From an uncultured Clostridia bacterium (GTDB lineage: Bacteria > Bacillota > Clostridia > Oscillospirales > Acutalibacteraceae), in assembly GCA_937920235.1 (NCBI GenBank), contig CALGUK010000034.1, forward strand, positions 124,001-188,000: DNA of 64,000 nucleotides. Direction: 5' to 3'. The notes below the pieces were generated by a model that saw only the letters and a list, made by a program, of their open reading frames with translations, had not been told where the DNA came from and did no database searches. This document shows, piece after piece, positions 29,141 through 37,732 of the stretch; the stretch's first letter is position 1; every line of letters starts with the position of its first letter. The position numbers were made by a program, and so were the translations under genes.

Positions 29141-29348
29141 GGCAATCAGAATTTATCAAAGAAAAATTTCTCCTCTTTTCGGGCCGCGTTGCCGATATTA
29201 CCCGACCTGCTCACAATATGCAGTTGAAGCCGTTGAAAGATTCGGAGTTTTTAAAGGCTCCCTACTCGCACTGTCAAGATTATTACGGTGTAACCCATTA
29301 TTTCCGGGAGGATATGATCCTGTTCCGGAAAAAAAGAAAAAAGACTAA
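29121..29348 (+). CDS. yidD: Membrane protein insertion efficiency factor YidD
   Basis: A 75-residue protein with the family pattern [20 protein letters not shown], then [26 protein letters not shown]. The invariant Cys residues (C-R-Y, T-C-S, R-C-N) are present. It is amphipathic, sits at the inner membrane face and helps YidC insert proteins. It overlaps rnpA by 20 bases. Confidence 0.95.
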   Translation: MKKLIIKAIRIYQRKISPLFGPRCRYYPTCSQYAVEAVERFGVFKGSLLALSRLLRCNPLFPGGYDPVPEKKKKD

Positions 29349-29375
29349 AAAGGTCCCTATATTCCGGAGGACAAA

Positions 29376-30329
29376 ATGGATTTTATCAGAGAAATTTTTT
29401 CAATCCCTTTCGGTTACCTCATAGGATTTTTCTATGATATCAGCGGTAACTACCTTTTATCCTTGTTGCTAATGACGATCTGCGTCAGACTTGTTTTACT
29501 TCCGTCCTCGATAAAGCAACAGAAGGGTATGGCTAAAACACAGAGAATGCAGCCAAAAATAAAAAGAATAAGAGAAAAATATGCTAACAATCAGCAAAAA
29601 ATGAATGAGGCAATTCAAGAGCTTTATTCAAGAGAAGGTTATTCGTCAATGGCGGGCGGATGTCTTCCGATGCTTATTCAGCTTCCCATCATGATGGGTG
29701 TTTATTTTGTAAACTATAAGGTGCTTGATTATGTTCTTCATATCGCAGACGCAGACCTTGAACTTATAAAAAATGCAGTTCGTGCGTTACCCGAGGATGT
29801 TCTCGGTAAGGTAACAAATCTTGAATATCAGATTGAATTGATTGCAATTCAACACTTTGATAAACTTGATCTGACAGGTGTTTCAACCGGCGCACAGGAG
29901 GCAATTTCAAAATTCATTGACGAATTTTCAATTTTCGGAGTAAACCTTTCACAGACACCCGACATTCATATGGGTGCTACATGGTTATGGCTTGTTCCTG
30001 TTCTTACAGGTGTTGTTTCTCTTGCTACGGGTATTTACAGCTATGTAAGACAAAAGAAAACAAATCCTGAAATGGCAAAAAATCCGTCAATGGGATGTAT
30101 GTCACTTATGACACCTGCAATGAGCATTTACTTCTCTTTCCTTTTCCCTGCAAGCGTTGGTGTTTATATCATAATGTCATCATCACTTTCATTTGTTCAG
30201 ATGATTGTTATGAATAAAGTGTATTCACCGAAAAAAGTTCTCGCAAGGGAAATGGTAAATGAAACAATTAACCGTCGTGCAAGAGAAGAAATTCTTAAAA
30301 AAGCAGCAGAAAAGAATAACGAAGAATAA
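29376..30329 (+). CDS. yidC: YidC/Oxa1-family membrane protein insertase
   Basis: The protein inserts and folds membrane proteins with or without Sec. Five membrane helices are visible: near residue 12-40 (ending MTICVRLVLLP, with the conserved Arg that lines the hydrophilic groove), the basic hairpin (QRMQPKIKRIREKY), then CLPMLIQLPIMMGVY, a long loop, and two helices at the C-terminus. The N-terminal helix has no lipobox Cys. The tail is basic, as in Gram-positive homologues that bind ribosomes. CGGAGGA precedes ATG 29376. Confidence 0.95.
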   Translation: MDFIREIFSIPFGYLIGFFYDISGNYLLSLLLMTICVRLVLLPSSIKQQKGMAKTQRMQPKIKRIREKYANNQQKMNEAIQELYSREGYSSMAGGCLPMLIQLPIMMGVYFVNYKVLDYVLHIADADLELIKNAVRALPEDVLGKVTNLEYQIELIAIQHFDKLDLTGVSTGAQEAISKFIDEFSIFGVNLSQTPDIHMGATWLWLVPVLTGVVSLATGIYSYVRQKKTNPEMAKNPSMGCMSLMTPAMSIYFSFLFPASVGVYIIMSSSLSFVQMIVMNKVYSPKKVLAREMVNETINRRAREEILKKAAEKNNEE

Positions 30330-30342
30330 CTGAGGTATAAAT

Positions 30343-31296
30343 ATGATTAAAGAAGCAATCGGAGTCGGTACCACGGTTGAAGAAGCAAAAGCTGCGGCAA
30401 TGCTTGAGCTTGGTATCAGCGATTTTGATGATTTCAAGGTTGAAGTTATCCAAACTCCAACCAAAAAAATTCTCGGTCTTTTCGGTGGAAATCCCGCAAA
30501 GGTGAAGGTTTCTGTCAATGTTCCCGATCCTAAGCCGGAAAAGAAACAGAATAATAAGCATAACGCTAAAAAGCCGGAAAAGAAGTCAGAACCGAAGCCG
30601 GAGAAAAAGAAAGAAGCAAAAGAACCTGTTAAAGCAGAAAAGAAACAAGAGGAAGCTCCTCTCGTTGAGACAAATCTTTACGGTAAAACTGCCGAATATA
30701 TCAAATCAATAGTTCTTTCACTCGGAATGGAAGAATGCAATATCACTGAAAAATCAAATGACGAAGAAATTTCCTTTGAACTTGATTGCGGTGATGATTA
30801 CGGTATTATTATCGGAAAGCGCGGAGAAACACTTGATGCGATCCAGTATCTCGCAAGAATGGTTGCCAACAAGGGAAATTCAAGCTATAAGAGAGTTTCT
30901 ATCAATGTGGGTAACTACCGTGCAAAGAGAGAAGAAACTCTTAAAGCACTCGCACGAAAAACAGCAATTAAGGCAGTTCGTCAGAGCAGAAATATATCTC
31001 TTGAGCCTATGAATCCATATGAAAGAAGAATAATTCATACGGCAGTTCAGGAAATCGAGGGAGCAACATCTCATTCAGTTGGTTCTGATCTTGACAGACG
31101 TGTTGTTATTTCTCCTGTTGACGGAGCAAAAAATAACGGTAATCACCGCGGCAGAAATAACAGAAACGGCGGCAGACGCGAGAGAAAAGAGGCTTATAAG
31201 CCGGAGATTTCTCCCGACAGAGCACCGAAGAGCGATTTTGAAGGAACTTCTCTTTACGGAAAAGTTGAAGTGCGCTCAGCTAACACAGAAGAATAA
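30343..31296 (+). CDS. jag: Jag/KhpB RNA-binding protein
   Basis: Three parts are clear: a Jag-N domain (about residues 1-52, TTVEEAKAAAML, LGLFGG), a Lys/Glu/Pro-rich linker (about 62-105), a KH domain with GIIIGKRGETLDAIQYL (the GxxG loop is GKRG), and an R3H domain with MNPYERRIIH. A basic, Gly/Asn/Arg-rich tail is added. KhpB proteins bind many small and messenger RNAs in Gram-positives and affect cell division. The gene follows yidC by 13 bases. Confidence 0.95.
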   Translation: MIKEAIGVGTTVEEAKAAAMLELGISDFDDFKVEVIQTPTKKILGLFGGNPAKVKVSVNVPDPKPEKKQNNKHNAKKPEKKSEPKPEKKKEAKEPVKAEKKQEEAPLVETNLYGKTAEYIKSIVLSLGMEECNITEKSNDEEISFELDCGDDYGIIIGKRGETLDAIQYLARMVANKGNSSYKRVSINVGNYRAKREETLKALARKTAIKAVRQSRNISLEPMNPYERRIIHTAVQEIEGATSHSVGSDLDRRVVISPVDGAKNNGNHRGRNNRNGGRRERKEAYKPEISPDRAPKSDFEGTSLYGKVEVRSANTEE

Positions 31297-31305
31297 AAAT
31301 TATGG

Positions 31306-31340
31306 TAGGGCGGGGGCTTTTGCTCCCGCCGTATTTTTAT
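31306..31340 (+). terminator. Hairpin terminator between jag and mnmG, second copy of the dispersed repeat
   Basis: GGGCGGGGGC (31308-31317) pairs with GCTCCCGCC (31322-31330), followed by GTATTTTTATTTT. Its sequence is a close relative of the hairpin at 4163-4200, so a mobile or amplified terminator-like repeat is possible. Confidence 0.7.
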
Positions 31341-31356
31341 TTTAGGAATTGATATT

Positions 31357-33225
31357 ATGGAATATTTCGCAAAAGAATATGATGTTGCAGTTATAGGAGC
31401 CGGGCATGCAGGAATAGAGGCTGCACTTGCTTCTGCAAGATTAGGTGCATCAACGGTTATATTTACGATAAATATGGATTGGGTCGGCAATATGCCGTGT
31501 AATCCGTCTATCGGCGGAACATCAAAGGGACATCTTGTAAGAGAAATAGATGCTCTCGGCGGTGAAATGGGTAAGGCAGCAGATAAAAATTCAATACAGA
31601 CAAGAATGCTTAACCGCGGAAAAGGACCTGCGGTTCACTCTCTGCGCGCACAGATAGACAGACGCGAATATTCAAAATATATGAAGCACACTCTTGAACT
31701 GCAGGAAAATCTCGATATGAAGCAGGCGGAGATTGTGGATTTATATAAGGAAGACAAAATTTTTTGTCTCAAAACTCAGTTGAATGCAATTTATAAGGCA
31801 AAAGCCGTTATTCTTGCAACGGGAACATTTCTGGGAGGAAGAATATATATAGGCGATGTCTCTTATGAAAGCGGACCCGACGGAATGTTTGCTGCCACAA
31901 GACTTTCCGAAGCATTGTATAAATTGAATATTCCCCTCAGAAGATTTAAAACGGGAACTCCTTCAAGAGTTAATAGACGAAGTGTTGATTTTTCTGAGCT
32001 TGAAATTCAGTACGGTGATGAAAAAACCGTACCGTTTTCCTATGAAACCAAGGAGCCGCCGCAAAACCTTGAGGTTTGTCATATTACATATACAAATGAA
32101 GAAACAAAAAAAATTATTCTTGAAAATATTCATCGTTCCCCTCTTTACTCCGGAAAAATAGAGGGAGTCGGACCGAGATATTGTCCGAGTATAGAGGATA
32201 AAATTGTAAGATTCAGCGAAAAGGAAAGACATCAGCTTTTCATTGAGCCATGCGGTCTTGATACGGAGGAATTATATCTTCAGGGAATGTCATCTTCATT
32301 ACCCGAGGACGTTCAGTTAAAATTTCTCAAAAGCATAAAGGGTCTTGAGAATGTTGAGGTTATGAGAACGGCTTATGCGATAGAATATGATTGTGTTGAT
32401 CCGCTTGCGTTAAAAGCATCACTTGAATTCAATGAAATTCCGGGACTTTTCGGTGCAGGACAGTTTAACGGCTCATCGGGTTATGAAGAGGCGGCGGCAC
32501 AGGGACTTGTTGCAGGAATAAATGCGGTCAGAAAAATTCAGGGGAAGGATGCCTTTATTCTTGACAGAGCAAGTTCATATATCGGAACTCTTATAGACGA
32601 TCTTGTCACAAAAGGATGCTCAGACCCTTACAGAATGATGACGTCAAGAAGCGAATACAGACTCTTACTCCGACAGGATAATGCAGATATAAGACTTACA
32701 AAATACGGATATGATGTTGGCCTTATTTCAGAGGAAAGATATGAGAGATTTCTTGAAAAGCTTGAACTGATAAAAACAGAAAAGGAAAGAGCAGAATCTG
32801 TCACAATTCCTCCGTCAGCCGAAATCAATGAGATGCTTGTTTCACGTGAAACAGCACCGATGAAGACCGGTATCCGTCTGTCAGAGCTGATAAAGAGACC
32901 TCAACTTGATTATGACTGTCTGACATCTTTTGACAAAACAAGACCGGATTTGCCGCATGAAGTGATTGAACAGGTAGAAATAGACCTGAAATATGAGGGA
33001 TATATTAAGCGACAGCAGGCAAAGGTCGATGAAATGAGAAGGCTGGAGATTAAAAAAATTCCTGCAGACATTGATTATGATGATGTATATTCTCTCCGTC
33101 TTGAAGCAAGAGAAAAACTCAAAAAGGTAAGACCGGAGAGCGTGGGACAGGCGTCGCGCATAAGCGGTGTTTCCCCTTCTGATATTTCAGTATTGCTTAT
33201 TCATCTTGCAAAAAGAGAAAAGTAA
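31357..33225 (+). CDS. mnmG: tRNA uridine-5-carboxymethylaminomethyl modification enzyme MnmG
   Basis: The FAD-dependent partner of MnmE. The N-terminal dinucleotide motif is GAGHAGIEAAL, followed by NPSIGGTSKGHLVREIDALGG, GTFLGGRIYIGD and FGAGQFNGSSGYEEAAAQG, all invariant in the family. Length 622 is normal, with the C-terminal helical MnmE-binding part ending SRISGVSPSDISVLLIHL. A perfect parS site is embedded in the coding sequence at 32838. The usual neighbour mnmE is absent from the jag-mnmG junction and is found at 15.4 kb. Confidence 0.97.
   Translation: MEYFAKEYDVAVIGAGHAGIEAALASARLGASTVIFTINMDWVGNMPCNPSIGGTSKGHLVREIDALGGEMGKAADKNSIQTRMLNRGKGPAVHSLRAQIDRREYSKYMKHTLELQENLDMKQAEIVDLYKEDKIFCLKTQLNAIYKAKAVILATGTFLGGRIYIGDVSYESGPDGMFAATRLSEALYKLNIPLRRFKTGTPSRVNRRSVDFSELEIQYGDEKTVPFSYETKEPPQNLEVCHITYTNEETKKIILENIHRSPLYSGKIEGVGPRYCPSIEDKIVRFSEKERHQLFIEPCGLDTEELYLQGMSSSLPEDVQLKFLKSIKGLENVEVMRTAYAIEYDCVDPLALKASLEFNEIPGLFGAGQFNGSSGYEEAAAQGLVAGINAVRKIQGKDAFILDRASSYIGTLIDDLVTKGCSDPYRMMTSRSEYRLLLRQDNADIRLTKYGYDVGLISEERYERFLEKLELIKTEKERAESVTIPPSAEINEMLVSRETAPMKTGIRLSELIKRPQLDYDCLTSFDKTRPDLPHEVIEQVEIDLKYEGYIKRQQAKVDEMRRLEIKKIPADIDYDDVYSLRLEAREKLKKVRPESVGQASRISGVSPSDISVLLIHLAKREK
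32838..32853. promoter_or_regulatory. parS: parS site inside mnmG
   Basis: TGTTTCACGTGAAACA, the perfect 16-bp palindrome bound by ParB/Spo0J, read through in frame in mnmG (codons for L-V-S-R-E-T-A). Confidence 0.95.
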
Positions 33226-33264
33226 AAGCTCTGCTTCAAATGATTTTATTTAAGAGGTTTATCT

Positions 33265-33978
33265 ATGCTTAACAAGAATTTATTGTACTCAACAATTGAA
33301 AAATTCGGCATATCGGTCGGTGAAGAAGCTTTTTCCCGTCTGGATGTATTTGCAGAAATGCTAATTGAAACAAATAAAAGCTTCAATCTTACCGCAATTA
33401 AGGAACCTGACGATGTAACGGTCAAGCATTTTGCAGACTGCCTTTCAATTTTTAAATATGTTGAAATTCCCGAAAATTCAAAAATTATAGATGTGGGAAC
33501 CGGAGCAGGCTTTCCGGGACTTGTGCTGAAGCTTGCAAGACCTGATATTCAGATGACATTTCTTGACAGCACAAGAAAAAGACTCGGGTTTATAGAAAAC
33601 GTTTTGTCCGAATGCTCGGTTCAGGGAGAAATTCTCCATATGCGTGCCGAAGAAGCCGCACAGCTGAGCAAATACAGGGAAAAATATGATTTTGCAACGG
33701 CAAGGGCGGTTGCGGCATTACCGGTGCTCTCGGAATACTGTCTTCCTTTTGTTAAAACAGGAGGAAAATTTGTATCTATGAAATCTGCCGAAAGCACGGA
33801 GGAAATCAGAGATGCGGGAAAGGCAATTTCCGTACTCGGAGGAAAAATCAGCGAAAATATCGTGTTTGATTTGGTCGAAAATATGCCTCGTCGTATTATC
33901 ATCATTGGAAAAAATTCGCAAACTCCGACAAAGTATCCTCGTCCTTCTGCACAAATATCCAAAAAACCATTAAAATAA
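33265..33978 (+). CDS. rsmG: 16S rRNA (guanine527-N7)-methyltransferase RsmG
   Basis: RsmG methylates G527 in the decoding region of 16S rRNA. The S-adenosylmethionine loop is DVGTGAGFPGLVLKLARP, then FLDSTRKRLGF and ATARAVAALPVLSEY, as expected. Length 237 is usual; loss of RsmG in other bacteria gives low-level streptomycin resistance. AAGAGG precedes ATG 33265. It follows mnmG by 39 bases. Confidence 0.96.
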   Translation: MLNKNLLYSTIEKFGISVGEEAFSRLDVFAEMLIETNKSFNLTAIKEPDDVTVKHFADCLSIFKYVEIPENSKIIDVGTGAGFPGLVLKLARPDIQMTFLDSTRKRLGFIENVLSECSVQGEILHMRAEEAAQLSKYREKYDFATARAVAALPVLSEYCLPFVKTGGKFVSMKSAESTEEIRDAGKAISVLGGKISENIVFDLVENMPRRIIIIGKNSQTPTKYPRPSAQISKKPLK

Positions 33979-34036
33979 AGCTGAAAAGCGTTGATTCATT
34001 GTTAAATCGGGCGATGAGAATTGCTTTACAATTTAC

Positions 34037-34080
34037 CCTCTGCAGTGGTATCCTTAAGACACGGACAAGCACTGCGGAGG
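34037..34080 (+). promoter_or_regulatory. Leader hairpin that masks the noc ribosome site
   Basis: CCTCTGCAGTG (34037-34047) pairs with CACTGCGGAGG (34070-34080) over 11 positions with one T-G pair. The right arm contains the entire ribosome site GGAGG for noc, eight bases before its ATG. A small TCC/GGA pairing lies inside the loop. Formation would block initiation. Confidence 0.65.
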
Positions 34081-34088
34081 TTTTATTT

Positions 34089-34916
34089 ATGAGAAAACAT
34101 AATTTTGATAAAGTCAGATCGGACAGCAAGATTCTCTTGATACCTCAGGGTGACATTATGCCAAACCCGAATCAGCCCAGAAAAAGATTTGATTATGATG
34201 AGCTTGAGGGACTTGCACAGAGCATAAGAGCAAACGGAATACTACAGCCTCTTTTGGTAAGAAGCACCGAAAACGGCAAGTATCAGCTCATTGCGGGAGA
34301 AAGACGACTCCGGGCGGCAAGGCTTGTAGGTTTAACCAAGGTCCCGTGCATAATCAATGAAATTTCTGAATCGGATTCCGCGGTATTTGCCGTAATAGAA
34401 AATCTGCAAAGACAAAATCTTGATTATTTTGAAGAAGCGGAAGCACTTGCTACGTTGATGAGTGATTACAGAATGAGCCAGGAGGAATTGTGCAGAAAGC
34501 TCGGAAAGGCTCAGTCAACTCTCTCAAACAAGCTGAGGCTGTTAAAACTGAGTGACGAAATGCGATACAGAATATCAAGAGCCGGTCTTTCGGAGCGTCA
34601 CGCAAGAGCACTGCTCTCTCTTACCGATGAGGTTCAGCGTGCAAGAGCATTATCTATAATTATCGACAGACACCTGACGGTAAATGAGAGTGAAACGCTT
34701 ATCGAACAGATGCTCAGAAAAAATGAAGCACCGAAAAGACAGATGCTTAAGGGCTTCAAGGATATCCGCATTTTTATCAATACGCTCAACAATGCGGTTG
34801 ACACTATACGCAGAGCCGGGATAGATGCGGATTCGGTCAAGACTGAAACAGACGAGTATGTGGAATATATAGTTCGCATCCCGAAGCTTGACGATGTAAA
34901 ATCCGTTGCAACTTAA
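34089..34916 (+). CDS. noc: Nucleoid occlusion protein Noc (ParB paralogue)
   Basis: A 275-residue ParB/Noc-type CTPase: PNPNQPRKRFD, the CTP-binding GERRLRAARLVG, ENLQRQNLDYFEEA, then the helix-turn-helix RKLGKAQSTLSNKLRLLKLS and a C-terminal dimer region. Position between rsmG and parA, where B. subtilis has noc, together with a separate ParB at 36860, supports Noc over ParB. Noc blocks division over the chromosome. Its short basic N-terminus could form the membrane-binding helix seen in Bacillus. ATG 34089 is chosen for GGAGG eight bases upstream; an in-frame extension to 33999 lacks one and crosses the hairpin. Confidence 0.85.
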   Translation: MRKHNFDKVRSDSKILLIPQGDIMPNPNQPRKRFDYDELEGLAQSIRANGILQPLLVRSTENGKYQLIAGERRLRAARLVGLTKVPCIINEISESDSAVFAVIENLQRQNLDYFEEAEALATLMSDYRMSQEELCRKLGKAQSTLSNKLRLLKLSDEMRYRISRAGLSERHARALLSLTDEVQRARALSIIIDRHLTVNESETLIEQMLRKNEAPKRQMLKGFKDIRIFINTLNNAVDTIRRAGIDADSVKTETDEYVEYIVRIPKLDDVKSVAT

Positions 34917-35134
34917 ATCGATTGCTAATTAAGCGGTAAAATCATCGCGTTATCCCCCGATAACAAAAGCGGTGTTTTTATAAATGTGGCGAGAGCCACT
35001 CCATATCCTTCTCTTTCACACCCCACATCCACAGCGAAAGGTTCCTTGAAAAAGGGGCCTTTTGCTGTTTTTGTTGAATTTTGTCGAACTGTATGATAAA
35101 ATATGCTTTAATTTATTAAGAAGTGGGGAATAAA
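34917..35134 (+). promoter_or_regulatory. noc-dockerin intergenic region with promoter
   Basis: A 218-base gap without coding potential. TTGAAT (35074-35079), 17 bases and TAAAAT (35097-35102) form a good promoter for the dockerin-CAP gene. An imperfect stem AAAGGTTCC / GGGGCCTTTT (35038-35063) with a T-rich tail just before it may end noc transcription. Confidence 0.55.
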
Positions 35135-35908
35135 ATGAAAAGGATAATGGCACTTTTACTTACTGCAGTAATTCTTGTATCCGGTATGATTACCGTAAAT
35201 GCGGAAACGATTCTGATGGGGGATACTGATAATAACGGAGTCATCAATGCGATTGATGTCCGTGCTATATTGCAGATAGCGGCAAGGCTCAAGACAGCAG
35301 AGCCCGAAGAAATCAAATATTATGATATGGACAATGATAACGAAATCACAGCGACAGATGCACGTGTCGTTCTCCAGACTGCCGCCGCCCTCATACCGCC
35401 AAGGGAATATGTTGAGCAAAACACATCTCCCGAAGAAACGGCATCATCCGTTATAAGAAAAGAATTTATAAATCTTGTAAATGAATACCGGGCAGGATAC
35501 GGTGTGCCTGCACTTAAAGAAAATGATGTGCTCACGGCAGCGGCAAGTATCAGAGCAGAGGAGTGTTTGACGAAGTTTTCTCACACAAGGCCCAACGGAG
35601 AGCCGTATTCCTCTGTGCTTAAGGAAGAACACAAATATGAATATATCAGCGTTGCGGAAAATATCGCATGGAGAAGCACAGGGCCACATTCCTCGGCTGA
35701 TATTGACAAGGCTTTTGATGAAAGAGAACTTAAATCACTTGCAAACGCGTTTTTTGAAATGTTTACGGATGACGAGCCCCATAAAAACAATATCATTCAT
35801 CCGAATATGCAGGAGGTAGGCTTTGGGGTAGCTTTTGAGATAAACAAAAAGGATAATACCATAAAGGTGACCTGCAGCTATCTTGCCGCGCAGAGTTATT
35901 CGGTCTAA
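35135..35908 (+). CDS. Secreted dockerin type I plus CAP (SCP/PR1) domain protein
   Basis: A signal peptide (MKRIMALLLTAVILVSGMI..NA, about 22 residues) is followed at once by a dockerin of two EF-hand-like repeats, GDTDNNGVINAIDVRAILQ and YDMDNDNEITATDARVVLQ, with the Asp/Asn ladder that binds calcium. After a short Thr/Ser linker comes a CAP domain: FINLVNEYR, FSHTRPNGEP with its His, AENIAW, and HKNNIIHPNMQEVGFG with the second His. CAP proteins are secreted and diverse in role. Dockerins bind cohesins on cell-surface scaffolds. Placing the dockerin first is less common than a C-terminal one. ATG 35135 follows GTGGGGA. Confidence 0.9.
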   Translation: MKRIMALLLTAVILVSGMITVNAETILMGDTDNNGVINAIDVRAILQIAARLKTAEPEEIKYYDMDNDNEITATDARVVLQTAAALIPPREYVEQNTSPEETASSVIRKEFINLVNEYRAGYGVPALKENDVLTAAASIRAEECLTKFSHTRPNGEPYSSVLKEEHKYEYISVAENIAWRSTGPHSSADIDKAFDERELKSLANAFFEMFTDDEPHKNNIIHPNMQEVGFGVAFEINKKDNTIKVTCSYLAAQSYSV

Positions 35909-35940
35909 AACCATAAACTGAAACGGAAACAGACAGAAGT

Positions 35941-35956
35941 TGTTTCACGTGAAACA
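35941..35956. promoter_or_regulatory. parS: parS site upstream of parA
   Basis: TGTTTCACGTGAAACA, identical to the site at 32838. It lies about 125 bases before parA and probably also marks the region that ParB spreads from. Confidence 0.95.
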
Positions 35957-36082
35957 TTATTTATTATTAAATTGTAAAAAATCTTTATTTTCTCTTTAAA
36001 TTCATAAATTATTGTGATATACTTATATAAAATCGGGTAACAAGGGTGTTCAGTCCCTTTTTACTGTTTCGGAGTGGGATTT

Positions 36083-36850
36083 TTGGCAAAGGTAGTTTCA
36101 ATAATCAACCAAAAAGGCGGTGTAGGTAAAACCACTACTGCCGTAAGTCTTGCGGCCGCTGTCGGCGCAGAGGGCTATAGGGTTCTGCTTGCAGATATTG
36201 ATCCGCAGGGTAACTCTACAAGCGGTTTCGGAATAAACAAAAGAAAAATCGTCAATTCTTCATACGATGTTCTTGTAAAGGATATAAATGCAAACGATGC
36301 CGTTATAAAAACAAGATTTAAAAATGTTGATATAATGCCGGCTGACCTTAATCTTGCAGGAGCGGAAGTAGAGCTTATTGATATTGAAAAGAGAGAGAGC
36401 CGTCTGAAAATCGCGGTGGCACAGCTCTGGGATAAATATGATTACATTTTCTTTGACTGCCCCCCTTCTCTCGGTCTGATTACGATTAACGCTCTTACTG
36501 CATCGGATACTTTTCTTGTACCCGTGCAATGCGAGTTTTATGCACTTGAGGGTCTGGCACAGCTTATGGCAACTGTGCGTCAGGTAAAAAGACTTTATAA
36601 TCCGCATATTGAGCTCGAGGGAGTTCTTCAAACGATGTATGACGGCAGACTTAACCTTACTCAGCAGGTTGTAACGGAAATAAAAAAATTCTTTCCAAAT
36701 AAAGTCTATAAGACAACTATTCCGAGAAATGTCAGACTTTCGGAGGCTCCGTCTTTCGGTGAGCCGATTATATATTACGACAAAAATTCAAAGGGTGCAG
36801 CGGCATATACGGAGTTTGCGCACGAGTTCTTGTCACAGCAGAAGCGATGA
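36083..36850 (+). CDS. parA: Chromosome-partitioning ATPase ParA/Soj
   Basis: Deviant Walker A KGGVGKTTT at the very N-terminus, DIDPQGNSTSGFG, and FDCPPSLGLIT (Walker B) define ParA/Soj, which binds DNA as an ATP dimer and, with ParB, moves origins and tunes DnaA. TTG 36083 is preferred: GGAG at 36071-36074 is at the right distance, while a GTG at 36074 overlaps that site. The gene is followed after nine bases by parB. Confidence 0.95.
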   Translation: MAKVVSIINQKGGVGKTTTAVSLAAAVGAEGYRVLLADIDPQGNSTSGFGINKRKIVNSSYDVLVKDINANDAVIKTRFKNVDIMPADLNLAGAEVELIDIEKRESRLKIAVAQLWDKYDYIFFDCPPSLGLITINALTASDTFLVPVQCEFYALEGLAQLMATVRQVKRLYNPHIELEGVLQTMYDGRLNLTQQVVTEIKKFFPNKVYKTTIPRNVRLSEAPSFGEPIIYYDKNSKGAAAYTEFAHEFLSQQKR

Positions 36851-36859
36851 GGTGAACAG

Positions 36860-37720
36860 ATGGCAAAAAAAGGTGGATTGGGCAGAGGAATGGATGCTCT
36901 TTTTCTTGATAATTCGGCAGACAGCAGCGAAAACTCTGTAACAACGCTGAATATCAATGAAATTGAGCCTAACAGAAATCAGCCGAGAAAAATTTTCAGC
37001 GAAAAAGGTCTTGAGGAGCTTGCAAAAAGTGTTGAGCAGAACGGAATTATCCAGCCTGTCCTCGTGAGGCCGATGTCCGACGGAAGCTATCAGCTTATCG
37101 CAGGTGAACGCCGTTGGAGAGCGGCAAGAATGGCGGGTCTTCACGATATTCCGGTAACAATCCGTGAAATGACGGATGAGGAAGCAAGCGTGTTTGCCCT
37201 TATAGAAAACCTGCAGAGAGAAGATCTTAACCCTGTTGAAGAGGCGCAAGGATTAAAGTCTCTTATTGAAACATACGGCTTTACACAGGAGGAAGCTGCC
37301 GACAGAGTCGGAAAATCAAGAACGGCAGTTACCAATACATTGAGACTTCTTAAGCTCCCCTCACCCGTTCTCAGTTTATTGAGCGACGGTAAGCTTTCGG
37401 CAGGCCACGCACGAGCCCTGCTGGGTCTTGATGAAGAAAAGGAAATGCAAAGAATAGCCGATGCGGCGGTAACTCAGCAGTTATCGGTCCGCCAGGTTGA
37501 AAAGATGGTTAAATACGCTTCGCAGGGCGAAAAACCTTCACCTGCCAAAAGATCAAAGAAGCGTGACAGATATTATGACGAGGTTGAAATTGCGCTGACA
37601 AATCTCCTCGGAAGAAAAGTCAGAATTTATTTGTCAAATTCGGGCAATAAGGGTACTCTTGAGTTTGAATTTTTCGGCAAAGACGATCTGACAAAATTAG
37701 CAAAAGAATTTGATAAATAA
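36860..37720 (+). CDS. parB: Chromosome-partitioning protein ParB/Spo0J
   Basis: 286 residues with the ParB parts in order: RGMDALF at the N-terminus (ParA-stimulating), PNRNQPRKIFSEKGLEELA, the CTP motif GERRWRAARMAG, ENLQREDLNPVEEA, the helix-turn-helix ADRVGKSRTAVTNTLRLLKL that reads parS, and a C-terminal dimer domain. Two perfect parS sites lie 4 and 1 kb upstream. AGGTGA precedes ATG 36860. serS follows by 12 bases. Confidence 0.97.
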   Translation: MAKKGGLGRGMDALFLDNSADSSENSVTTLNINEIEPNRNQPRKIFSEKGLEELAKSVEQNGIIQPVLVRPMSDGSYQLIAGERRWRAARMAGLHDIPVTIREMTDEEASVFALIENLQREDLNPVEEAQGLKSLIETYGFTQEEAADRVGKSRTAVTNTLRLLKLPSPVLSLLSDGKLSAGHARALLGLDEEKEMQRIADAAVTQQLSVRQVEKMVKYASQGEKPSPAKRSKKRDRYYDEVEIALTNLLGRKVRIYLSNSGNKGTLEFEFFGKDDLTKLAKEFDK

Positions 37721-37732
37721 GGTGGGAAAAAA

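Noticed and set aside
33999..34088. 30-codon extension of noc
   Set aside because: No ribosome site, and it runs through the leader hairpin; the family N-terminus fits ATG 34089.
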